NCBI GenBank assembly: GCA_013349725.1 | Contig: DUZB01000012.1 | Location: 1-7,968, forward strand | Reading direction: 5' to 3' | Origin: Deltaproteobacteria bacterium | GTDB lineage: Bacteria > Desulfobacterota > DSM-4660 > Desulfatiglandales > Desulfatiglandaceae | Length of the DNA stretch: 7,968 nucleotides | Part shown: positions 1 through 5,975 of the stretch, piece by piece | How the letters are laid out: each line of letters opens with the position of its first letter | How positions within the stretch are numbered: position 1 is the first letter of the stretch | Notes under the pieces: model-generated | Database searches by the model: none | What the model was told of the DNA's origin: nothing | Seen by the model: only the letters and a program-made list of their open reading frames with translations | Position numbers and translations under genes: made by a program

Positions 1-2
1 CT

Positions 3-104
3 AAGAAAAAGAAGAAAGAGGAAAAAAAGCAGCGCAAGCTGGAAAAAGAAAATAAGCCCGCCGGGGAAACGGAGGACCTTCCTCAGGAAGAGGTACAGCC
101 TTAA
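3..104 (+). CDS. C-terminal tail of a truncated upstream protein, Lys/Glu-rich
   Basis: An open frame runs in from the left edge of the window and stops at TAA 102-104, giving 33 visible residues. They begin with a very lysine- and glutamate-rich stretch (KKKKEEKKQRKLEKE) and end in an acidic tail (ETEDLPQEEVQP). The highly charged composition suggests a disordered or coiled-coil C-terminal extension, such as is seen on many nucleic-acid-binding or membrane-insertion proteins. Too little is visible to name a family. It points the same way as the ABC-F gene 75 bp downstream, but a terminator-like hairpin lies between them. That this is a real gene end is supported by the coherent charged composition and by the terminator just after the stop; the protein identity is unknown. 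Confidence 0.5.
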   Translation, partial: KKKKKEEKKQRKLEKENKPAGETEDLPQEEVQP

Positions 105-135
105 ACCCTGCTTTTCTTAATCGAGAACAATTCAC

Positions 136-167
136 GCCACGGGAATTTTCCTTGTGGCTTTTATTTT
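136..167 (+). terminator. Intrinsic terminator or attenuator before the ABC-F gene
   Basis: GCCAC (136-140) pairs with GTGGC (154-158). The stem extends inward by two G-U pairs and one G-C pair (141-143 with 151-153), leaving a 7-nt loop. It is followed at once by TTTTATTTT (159-167), the layout of a Rho-independent terminator. It would end the upstream transcript. However, the T-tract directly abuts the GAGGA ribosome binding site of the next gene (168-172), so the ABC-F gene must be reached by read-through or from a promoter upstream of the hairpin. That makes attenuation plausible. Confidence 0.55.
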
Positions 168-172
168 GAGGA
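168..172 (+). promoter_or_regulatory. Ribosome binding site of the ABC-F gene
   Basis: GAGGA lies 7 nt before the ATG at 180 and fixes this start. It begins directly after the last T of the terminator-like T-tract, so terminator and translation start leave no room for a separate promoter between them. Confidence 0.7.
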
Positions 173-179
173 CACGACC

Positions 180-1814
180 ATGATAACCGCATCCAATGTT
201 GCTCTTTCCTATGGCAAGAGGGTCATCTTCCAGGACGTCAATATCAAGTTCACCCCCGGCAACTGCTACGGCCTGATCGGGGCGAACGGCGCCGGCAAAT
301 CCACCTTTCTGAAGATCCTGGCAGGTCAGCTTGAGCCTGATCGGGGCGAGATTTCCAGGGGTCCGGGGCAGCGCATTGCGGTGCTCAACCAGGACCAGTT
401 CGCCTTTGACGAGCACACCGTTTTCAATACCGTAATCATGGGCCATAAGAAGCTCTATAAGGTGATGGCCGAGCGTGAGGCCCTTTATTCCAAGGCTGAT
501 TTTACTGAGGAAGACGGCATCCATTCCGGAGAACTGGAAGTAAAGTTCGGTGAAATGAACGGCTATGAGGCAGAAGCAGAGGCCGCTGTGCTGTTAAACG
601 GACTCGGCATCCAGGAAGAGATGCGTCAGAAAAAGATGAAGGAGCTTGACGGCAACGATAAGGTGCGGGTGCTGCTGGCCCAGGCCCTGTTCGGCAACCC
701 GGATATCCTGCTTCTGGATGAGCCCACCAACCATCTCGACCTGAAGACCATCACCTGGTTGGAGAATTTTCTCTCCCGCTTCCAGAACACCGTGATCATC
801 GTCTCCCATGACCGCCATTTTTTGAACCAGGTCTGCACGCATATGGCGGATATCGATTATGGCAAGATTCAGGTCTATGTGGGTAACTATGACTTCTGGT
901 ATGAGGCCGGCCAGCTCCATTTCCGACAGAAGGATATGGAAGCCAAGAAGGTCAGGGCCAAGGCGGAGCAGCTCAAGGAATTCATCCAGCGCTTCAGTTC
1001 CAACGCCTCCAAAGCCAAACAGGCCACTTCACGGAAGAAGCTGCTGGAGAAGCTCACTATCGAGAACATGCCGGTTTCTTCCCGAAAATACCCTTACATC
1101 GTCTTCAAGCCGGAACGGCCCTGTGGTGATGTCATTCTGGAAATCAACGGTCTTTCCAAAGAGATCGACGGAGTTTCCATGTTCGAGGATCTCTCTCTTG
1201 TTGTAAAAAAGGGCGACAAGATTGCCTTTGTCGGGCCTAACAGCCTTGCAAAAACCACCCTGTTCCAGATCCTGGCCGGGGAGCTTACACCGGACAAAGG
1301 CAGCTTCCGCTGGGGGGTGACGATTAAAAACGCCTATTTCCCGAAAGAGAATAATGCCTATTTCAGTAATGAGGATCTTGATCTTATCGGCTGGCTGCAT
1401 CAGTTCGCGCCTCCCAAGGAGAATGAGATGTTTGTCCGGGGATTCCTTGGCAAAATGCTTTTTTCCGGAGAAGAGGCGATGAAAAAAACCTCTGTCCTCT
1501 CAGGTGGCGAAAGGGTGCGCTGCATGCTTTCCAAGATGATGCTCAGCGAGGCCAACGCTCTTATTTTAGATGAGCCCACCAACCATCTCGACCTTGAGTC
1601 CATCACCTCTTTGAATAACGCCCTGATGGCTTTTCCGGAGGTGGTGCTTTTTGCCTCCCATGACCATCAGTTTGTATCCACCGTGGCAAACAGGGTTGTG
1701 GAAATTACTCCGGACGGCATCATCGACGTGATGATGGATTTTGACGAGTACCTGGCAATGAAGGAAGCGGGCCTGTGCGTTGAGAGCGAGGCCCTGCGGG
1801 CGTTTCAAGCGTAA
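180..1814 (+). CDS. ABC-F family ATPase, YkpA/YbiT type
   Basis: A 544-residue soluble protein with two ABC domains and no membrane segments, the layout of ABC-F translation factors, which bind the ribosomal E site and act on stalled or slow ribosomes. Domain 1 has Walker A GANGAGKS (34-41), Walker B ending at D180/E181 with EPTNHLD, and switch His210. A basic, helical inter-domain linker follows (about 225-310, with RFSSNASKAKQATSRKK typical of this family). Domain 2 has a degenerate Walker A GPNSLAKTT (352-360), signature LSGGE (440-444), D464/E465 with EPTNHLD, and His494. The first signature is degenerate (LDGND, 156-160). The wording, including YFPKENNAYF and DHQFVSTVANRVVEITP, resembles Bacillus YkpA and E. 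coli YbiT as recalled. Start ATG 180 is supported by GAGGA 7 nt upstream. It converges with the DUF362 gene. Whether it acts in housekeeping ribosome rescue or antibiotic protection cannot be decided from sequence. Confidence 0.93.
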   Translation: MITASNVALSYGKRVIFQDVNIKFTPGNCYGLIGANGAGKSTFLKILAGQLEPDRGEISRGPGQRIAVLNQDQFAFDEHTVFNTVIMGHKKLYKVMAEREALYSKADFTEEDGIHSGELEVKFGEMNGYEAEAEAAVLLNGLGIQEEMRQKKMKELDGNDKVRVLLAQALFGNPDILLLDEPTNHLDLKTITWLENFLSRFQNTVIIVSHDRHFLNQVCTHMADIDYGKIQVYVGNYDFWYEAGQLHFRQKDMEAKKVRAKAEQLKEFIQRFSSNASKAKQATSRKKLLEKLTIENMPVSSRKYPYIVFKPERPCGDVILEINGLSKEIDGVSMFEDLSLVVKKGDKIAFVGPNSLAKTTLFQILAGELTPDKGSFRWGVTIKNAYFPKENNAYFSNEDLDLIGWLHQFAPPKENEMFVRGFLGKMLFSGEEAMKKTSVLSGGERVRCMLSKMMLSEANALILDEPTNHLDLESITSLNNALMAFPEVVLFASHDHQFVSTVANRVVEITPDGIIDVMMDFDEYLAMKEAGLCVESEALRAFQA

Positions 1815-1819
1815 GCGGT

Positions 1820-1867
1820 GGCAGGGGGCCTGGTCGGGCTTTTCGTCTCAGTCGCCTGTCCTTTTTT
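1820..1867 (+). terminator. Possible terminator after the ABC-F gene
   Basis: The 56-bp gap between the convergent ABC-F and DUF362 stops holds GGCAGG (1820-1825), which can pair with CCTGTC (1855-1860) with one G-U pair, followed by CTTTTTTCTTTT. The T-run fits termination of the plus-strand gene. The loop is long (about 29 nt) and the stem short, so the hairpin is weak, and termination may be Rho-dependent instead. Confidence 0.3.
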
Positions 1868-1870
1868 CTT

Positions 1871-2956
1871 TTACTGATACTCAGAAAAGAATTTCCCCCA
1901 GGTGGTGTTCGCCTCGATGACCTCCATGATCCGCCGTCCCACGTAAGGCCACCAGATCTGATCATGATAGAGATAGGAGCCAAATACGAACAGGTAGACC
2001 AGTGGGGTTCGGAAAATGAGCTTCTGGATTCCTTTCAAAGGCCCGAACCAGATAAGATCCCCGAAGCGGCTTGCCACGTTGTCGCCCACCTTGAACCTGA
2101 AATTCAGAGAAGAAATATCCTCCCCTTTCACCTCAATCTCTTCGGGTCGGCCCACGCCCAGTCCGTCATCATGGGCCAGCTGAATATAGGCTATTTTCAT
2201 GGGATCGAATCCCATCAGCTTGGCCGCTACGGCGTCAATAGCGACGGGGTCCGCACTGGCGAGGATAAGGTCCTTTTGGATGGGGATCATTGTGCGCGGG
2301 CCGGCGCCATTGCCGCAGAGGGTCCCGTCCATGACGGTGAATATACCCCTGTGAATTTCCCGTTGGATGGCCAGCAGGTCCACCAGGGTTTCGTGGATAA
2401 ACGAGTGGGTGTAATGACGTCGGGTATTTAGAAGGCCTCCGAAGGCATTTTTCATGGAACCGGTGGTGGTCGTGTAGATGTGGCATTTTATGGTGGGGAG
2501 ATGAACAATATTCTTTCCCCTGAAAAGAGAGGGAATCCTTATTCCTTCCGGATAGATGCGATCAAGCACCCGCATCCGGCTCTTGGGCCGGTACACCTCC
2601 CACCGCGTGTCCCGGGGGAGAAAATTGTACTTTTCCGGGATGCCGTACCGCTTGTAGACAGGCTCCAGTTTGTTCAGTCGTCCCCCTTTAAAGGGATCTG
2701 TAACCACGGTATTGTTATGAACAGCCAAAAGATCCTTGAAACCCGCCTCTTGCAGCCCCCGTATGGTCCCCTCCAACTGCCAGGGGGTCGTATTTGCCGA
2801 AAGAAGGGGGAAATGCCAGGAGATGTTGTCCTTGAGGATTGTTGTGGCCTCGAAGTCCAGGGCTTCTTTGACTTCTGCCAGTTCCATGAGTTTCCCGATA
2901 TCCGATAGAACCGTCTCCGGTTTTGTCCGGAGGGCCGTAACCACTGCTCGCGCCAT
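1871..2956 (-). CDS. DUF362 domain protein
   Basis: A 361-residue protein whose body matches the DUF362 family by pattern. It has a Lys-Cys-His segment followed by TTTTGSMKNAFGGLLNTRRH (about 157-181, compare the family's K-x-H-...-T-G-x-x-K-N-x-F-G). Next come VMDGTLCGNGAGPR (208-221) and ASADPVAIDAVAAKLMGFDP (233-252, the family's S-x-D-P-V-A-x-D). DUF362 proteins are widespread in anaerobes and often carry a 4Fe-4S ferredoxin domain. This one has only two cysteines (158, 214) and no CxxCxxC motif, so it is the stand-alone form. No signal peptide is visible. A hydrophobic stretch near 312-330 (IFRTPLVYLFVFGSYLY) could attach it to the membrane. ATG at 2956 is preceded by AAAGGAA at good spacing. 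It lies 144 bp downstream of the UbiA-family gene on the same strand. The biochemical role is unknown. Confidence 0.85.
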   Translation of the reverse strand: MARAVVTALRTKPETVLSDIGKLMELAEVKEALDFEATTILKDNISWHFPLLSANTTPWQLEGTIRGLQEAGFKDLLAVHNNTVVTDPFKGGRLNKLEPVYKRYGIPEKYNFLPRDTRWEVYRPKSRMRVLDRIYPEGIRIPSLFRGKNIVHLPTIKCHIYTTTTGSMKNAFGGLLNTRRHYTHSFIHETLVDLLAIQREIHRGIFTVMDGTLCGNGAGPRTMIPIQKDLILASADPVAIDAVAAKLMGFDPMKIAYIQLAHDDGLGVGRPEEIEVKGEDISSLNFRFKVGDNVASRFGDLIWFGPLKGIQKLIFRTPLVYLFVFGSYLYHDQIWWPYVGRRIMEVIEANTTWGKFFSEYQ

Positions 2957-3011
2957 GTTTATATTCCTTTCTCGCCTGCCAAAGCTATTCAGCTCAATGC
3001 AGATTTACGTG

Positions 3012-3041
3012 ATTATCCGAGGGACGTCATTCAGTAGTCAT
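3012..3041 (-). promoter_or_regulatory. Candidate sigma70 promoter for the DUF362 gene
   Basis: On the minus strand, ATGACT (3041-3036, four matches to TTGACA) and GATAAT (3017-3012, five matches to TATAAT) are separated by 18 bp. This would start transcription near 3005, about 50 nt before the DUF362 ATG. The match is moderate and unsupported by anything else. The gene could also be read from the upstream UbiA-family gene. Confidence 0.25.
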
Positions 3042-3063
3042 TAAATTGCTTTTTCCGTCGTCA

Positions 3064-3098
3064 TTTGACATCGGACTTTGGACATTGGACATTGGACA
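3064..3098. repeat. Five-unit heptamer tandem repeat, TTGGACA
   Basis: Three perfect TTGGACA units (3078-3084, 3085-3091, 3092-3098) are preceded in phase by two diverged units, TTTGACA (3064-3070) and TCGGACT (3071-3077), giving 35 bp of 7-bp periodicity. The array ends two bases before the stop codon complement of the UbiA-family gene at 3101. GTCATT also occurs at 3026, 3037 and 3060 just beside it. The function is unknown; it may be a slippage-prone intergenic microsatellite. Confidence 0.85.
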
Positions 3099-3100
3099 TT

Positions 3101-3985
3101 TCAGACCACTCCGGTGAGGATGAGTACGCAAAACACCCCCCAGAGGAGAACGCTTGTTAACAAGGGAATGTCGGACAGGATGATCCTCTCGGGAGAACCC
3201 CCTTCGCGCCTCTGGTAAATTAAATAGAGATAGCGAAAAATACCGTAAAGAACGAAGGGAAAGGTATAGATCATATTTTCGGTGTGGAACTTTTCCACGG
3301 TTTCAGGAGACGTACAATAAAGGAGATAGGTCAAGAGGACCCCGCCGGTCGTCACACCGATCATCTGATCCAGGAGATGAGCGCTATACTGGGAGAGGAC
3401 CTTTCGGTGCTTTCCTGCCTCTACCTTCCCCAATACCATGATCTCGTGCCTGCGCTTCGAGAGGATCAGGAACATGGCGATGAAGATTGCACAAATGATG
3501 AGCCACCTGGATACCGGTACGTTGATGGCGACAGCCCCGGCAATCACCCGCAGGAAAAATCCGGCTGCAACACAAAAGACATCCAGAATGACCACGTCCC
3601 TCAACCATAGATTATAAAGGACTTGTACGCCAAGATAGATCATCAGGACAAGAAAGAACCCCATCCCAATAGAGATGCCCCACAGGAGGGAAAGGATCAG
3701 GAGCCCTGAAGCCGTGCCCACGGCGAGCGAGGGAGAGATCAGGCCGGCAGCGAGGGGCCGATGCCGCTTTACCGGATGACGCCGGTCTTCCTCCCGGTCC
3801 ATATAGTCGTTGATCAGATAGACGGCGCCCGTAAGCGCACAAAACACCGCCACCGCCTGGATGCTGGCCAATAGATGGACCAAATCGAAAAGTTGTCGTG
3901 CGAAAACCAGGGGAAGAAAGATGAACCCGTTTTTGATCCATTGACGCGGCCTCAGGGAGAGGAATAGGAAGTGAACTGTCTGCAT
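3101..3985 (-). CDS. UbiA-family prenyltransferase, decaprenyl-phosphate phosphoribosyltransferase-like
   Basis: A 294-residue integral membrane protein with about nine hydrophobic segments. It has the aspartate-rich motif NDYMDREED (59-67, N-D-x-x-D-x-x-x-D) followed by HPVKRHRPLAAG (70-81), and a second motif YNLWLRDVVILDV (124-136). The wording around both motifs, plus LSKRRHE (175-181), is that of enzymes related to mycobacterial Rv3806c. That enzyme transfers phosphoribose from PRPP to a polyprenyl phosphate, the first step toward decaprenyl-phosphoryl arabinose or ribose sugar donors for envelope polymers. Substrate and prenyl length here are inferred from the family. The chosen ATG at 3985 has GGAAAGGG 7 nt upstream on its strand; a TTG at 4021 in the same frame has no ribosome binding site. 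No DprE1/DprE2 or arabinosyltransferase partner is in the window. It may be co-transcribed with the DUF362 gene downstream. Confidence 0.87.
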   Translation of the reverse strand: MQTVHFLFLSLRPRQWIKNGFIFLPLVFARQLFDLVHLLASIQAVAVFCALTGAVYLINDYMDREEDRRHPVKRHRPLAAGLISPSLAVGTASGLLILSLLWGISIGMGFFLVLMIYLGVQVLYNLWLRDVVILDVFCVAAGFFLRVIAGAVAINVPVSRWLIICAIFIAMFLILSKRRHEIMVLGKVEAGKHRKVLSQYSAHLLDQMIGVTTGGVLLTYLLYCTSPETVEKFHTENMIYTFPFVLYGIFRYLYLIYQRREGGSPERIILSDIPLLTSVLLWGVFCVLILTGVV

Positions 3986-4053
3986 TGTGTACCCTTTCCT
4001 TTGGTGCGACGATCCTGTCAATACTGTCCATTGCTGTCTTGGATTTATCTTCC

Positions 4054-4082
4054 TTTACTTCCGGCAGAGAACACCTTATCAT
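4054..4082 (+). promoter_or_regulatory. Candidate sigma70 promoter of the exported-protein operon
   Basis: TTTACT (4054-4059, four of six matches to TTGACA) and TATCAT (4077-4082, five of six matches to TATAAT) are separated by exactly 17 bp. Transcription would begin near 4089, about 50 nt before the ATG at 4140. It lies in the divergent 154-bp region between the UbiA-family gene and the operon. An inverted-repeat arm overlaps its -35 box. Confidence 0.4.
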
Positions 4083-4109
4083 GAGACCGATGAAAAATGA
4101 ACCGGAAGT
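4057..4109. repeat. 8-bp inverted repeat in the divergent intergenic region
   Basis: ACTTCCGG (4057-4064) is the exact reverse complement of CCGGAAGT (4102-4109), with 37 bp between the arms. The left arm overlaps the candidate -35 box and the right arm lies just past the predicted start of transcription. That spacing could suit a pair of operator half-sites or a looped site. As a hairpin the loop is long; TTTT after the right arm is short for a terminator. Confidence 0.4.
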
Positions 4110-4139
4110 TTTAAAAAACAGTGCGTGAGAAAGGTATTC

Positions 4140-5975
4140 ATGCTTTTCATGAGACAAAAATTAAACAGAAACAGACGTAGAAGGACACATCCGATTTTGA
4201 TGGGACTGGCCCTGTTTTGCGGGGTTGCCATGATGGTTTCGCACGGGTTTGGTCAGGAAAGTGCATCACTCCAAAAAGATCCCGTATTGAAAGGCCAGGC
4301 GGACGAGTACAACGACCGGATTCCCAAGACCGTTATTGAACTCCAACAGTTTCGAAAGAACTCTTTCCTACCCATAACAGGGGCATCGGGTCAGCTGGGT
4401 ACAGTTACATTGATAAACCTGAACCCTCTCATCAATACCTGGTTCTTGCTCCTCATCCAATGGAACGGCGCCGGGCTCCTGGAAAGCTATCATCTCCAGA
4501 ATTCAGATCCGTCAACCCAGACGCTCAGCCTTGACCCTAAGTACCCCCATGGCATCTTGATCTCCACCAAAGAGGGAGTTCATGCCTGCGAACTCTGGTC
4601 CGTCCCTTCCGGTTCCGAACTGGGCGGCGCCTCTGGAACAGGTAAACCATACACCCCCATCTGTGGCGGGAAGCTTTTTCTAAGAAACAGGACGCAAGGC
4701 CACAAGACGACCCTGGAACAGGTTACCGATTTGCTCCGGAATCATGTCTGGCAGGGGGAGAAAATTACGACCTTTGTGCGGGAGACATTTTACACGGATG
4801 CCTACCTCAACACTTCTGAAATGCTGGAGGCGAAAAATCCTTCCGCCGAGACAAGGCCGCGTCCCTCCGGCGCCCCTGCCCGACCCATGATGAGCCCGCG
4901 CTATTCCAATCATTTTCTGGTTCCGGAAGAACTGGGCATCGATCTTGAGACAGACACAGGGAACAGGCTCCTGGTGGGCCGATGGTACAACGTCAAAGAC
5001 CTCCCGGGCGTCTTTGTCAGTGTTACTCAGCCCAATCTCGTGGCGGAAGAGGTCGTAGAAAGCCAGGGAAAGCAGGTCAACCCTCTGGATGAGATAGAAT
5101 CCAAGGCGCTCGTATACATGGTTGCCTTTGATCTCGATCACTTCGACCTGGGGTTCGAAATGGGCACAGACCACCCCAAAGTGGGATGGTCGGATCGTGT
5201 TCAAGATCAGGTGCGCGACGATACCCTGCCGGGGCCGGACGGGATCGGAACTCTGGACCCACTGGTAATGACCGGCATGATCAATCCTGCAGACGCCCAA
5301 CGGACTGCTGCAACCTTTGTGGGAGGATTCAAACGGTTTCATGGGGCCTTCCGGTGGTCGGATCTGGCCCTTAAGAATCAGGGGAGCCATTACGGCTTTG
5401 TGGAGAACGGGGTGATTTTGAGCAAGCTTCAACCCGGTCTCTCTACGGTTGTGGTCTTTAACGACGGGACAATAGATCTTAAAACATGGAAAAAGGCGGA
5501 TGATGCAGACCTCCACCGGATTCGCCACGCCCGACAGAACGGAGTCCCCATCATCGAATACGACGGGGCCACCGGGACATCCAGGGTCGGGGCCTTCGTC
5601 CCCCGCTGGGGTCAGGGAAACTGGTCAGGCTCTGCGGAAAAACGATTCCGGACCGTGAGGGCCGGGATGGGTCTGCAGATTTTCCAGAATCGACGTTTCT
5701 TGATCTATGGCTATTTCTCTGCGGCCACGCCCTCGGCCATGGCCCGGGTCTTTCAGGCATACCAGTGTCGGCATGCCCTGCTCTTAGACATTAACGCCCT
5801 GGAACATACCTATCTGGCGGTTTATATCCGCAAGGGATCGGAATTTTCCGTGGAGCACCTGATTAAAGGAATGGACGTGCTGGACAAGACCAAAGGGGGC
5901 AAGGTGATACCGCGATTTCTGGGCTTCCCGGACAATCGTGATTTCTTTTATCTTTTTCGGAAGGTCGATTCATGA
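4140..5975 (+). CDS. Exported protein with a diverged phosphodiester glycosidase (NAGPA)-like C-terminal half
   Basis: A 611-residue protein with a basic N-terminus (KLNRNRRRR), a hydrophobic core (ILMGLALFCGVAMMV) and a likely cleavage near SHGFGQ, so exported. Residues about 35-380 match no family I recognise. The C-terminal part has the order of motifs of NAGPA/DUF2233 phosphodiester glycosidases: GGF (395-397), a FVENG turn, NDG (441-443), GQGNWSGS (491-498), RTVRAG (504-509), then a strand-rich YGYFSAATPSAMARVFQAYQC leading to LLLD at 547-550. The family's D-G-G-G-S-S is replaced by DINALEHTY (550-558), so catalysis is uncertain. This assignment rests on pattern recall only. ATG 4140 is chosen for AAAGG 5 nt upstream; a GTG at 4125 would add five residues without a good ribosome binding site. 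The stop overlaps the next gene's start by four bases, so the two are probably translationally coupled. Confidence 0.8.
   Translation: MLFMRQKLNRNRRRRTHPILMGLALFCGVAMMVSHGFGQESASLQKDPVLKGQADEYNDRIPKTVIELQQFRKNSFLPITGASGQLGTVTLINLNPLINTWFLLLIQWNGAGLLESYHLQNSDPSTQTLSLDPKYPHGILISTKEGVHACELWSVPSGSELGGASGTGKPYTPICGGKLFLRNRTQGHKTTLEQVTDLLRNHVWQGEKITTFVRETFYTDAYLNTSEMLEAKNPSAETRPRPSGAPARPMMSPRYSNHFLVPEELGIDLETDTGNRLLVGRWYNVKDLPGVFVSVTQPNLVAEEVVESQGKQVNPLDEIESKALVYMVAFDLDHFDLGFEMGTDHPKVGWSDRVQDQVRDDTLPGPDGIGTLDPLVMTGMINPADAQRTAATFVGGFKRFHGAFRWSDLALKNQGSHYGFVENGVILSKLQPGLSTVVVFNDGTIDLKTWKKADDADLHRIRHARQNGVPIIEYDGATGTSRVGAFVPRWGQGNWSGSAEKRFRTVRAGMGLQIFQNRRFLIYGYFSAATPSAMARVFQAYQCRHALLLDINALEHTYLAVYIRKGSEFSVEHLIKGMDVLDKTKGGKVIPRFLGFPDNRDFFYLFRKVDS
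5958..5975 (+). promoter_or_regulatory. Ribosome binding site and ATGA stop/start overlap
   Basis: CGGAAGG (5958-5964) sits inside the end of the upstream gene, 7 nt before ATG 5972. That ATG overlaps the upstream TGA (5973-5975). This is the standard arrangement for translational coupling and fixes the start of the FGE-sulfatase-domain gene. Confidence 0.8.

Noticed and set aside
1964..2908. Plus-strand open frames antisense to the DUF362 gene
   Set aside because: The DUF362 motifs and ribosome binding site are clear on the minus strand; the plus-strand translations have no recognisable features.
3064..3098. Heptamer array as a CRISPR
   Set aside because: Units are 7 bp with no spacers between them, so this is a simple tandem repeat.
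3986..4021. TTG start at 4021 extending the UbiA-family protein by 12 residues
   Set aside because: The extension has no Shine-Dalgarno sequence, while ATG 3985 has GGAAAGGG at proper spacing and gives the usual N-terminus.
4125..4139. GTG start at 4125 for the NAGPA-like protein
   Set aside because: AAAGG at 4130-4134 lies inside the extension and suits ATG 4140. No good site precedes the GTG, though it cannot be excluded.
3612..4157. Minus-strand open frame of 181 codons overlapping the start of the UbiA-family gene
   Set aside because: It reads the UbiA-family gene in a different frame, giving low-complexity Pro/Arg/Gly-rich sequence, and covers the intergenic region without a convincing start.
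4680..5528. Long minus-strand open frame of 282 codons inside the NAGPA-like gene
   Set aside because: It is antisense to a gene with a signal peptide, ribosome binding site and operon context. Its translation shows no domain pattern, so it is a shadow of codon bias on the other strand.
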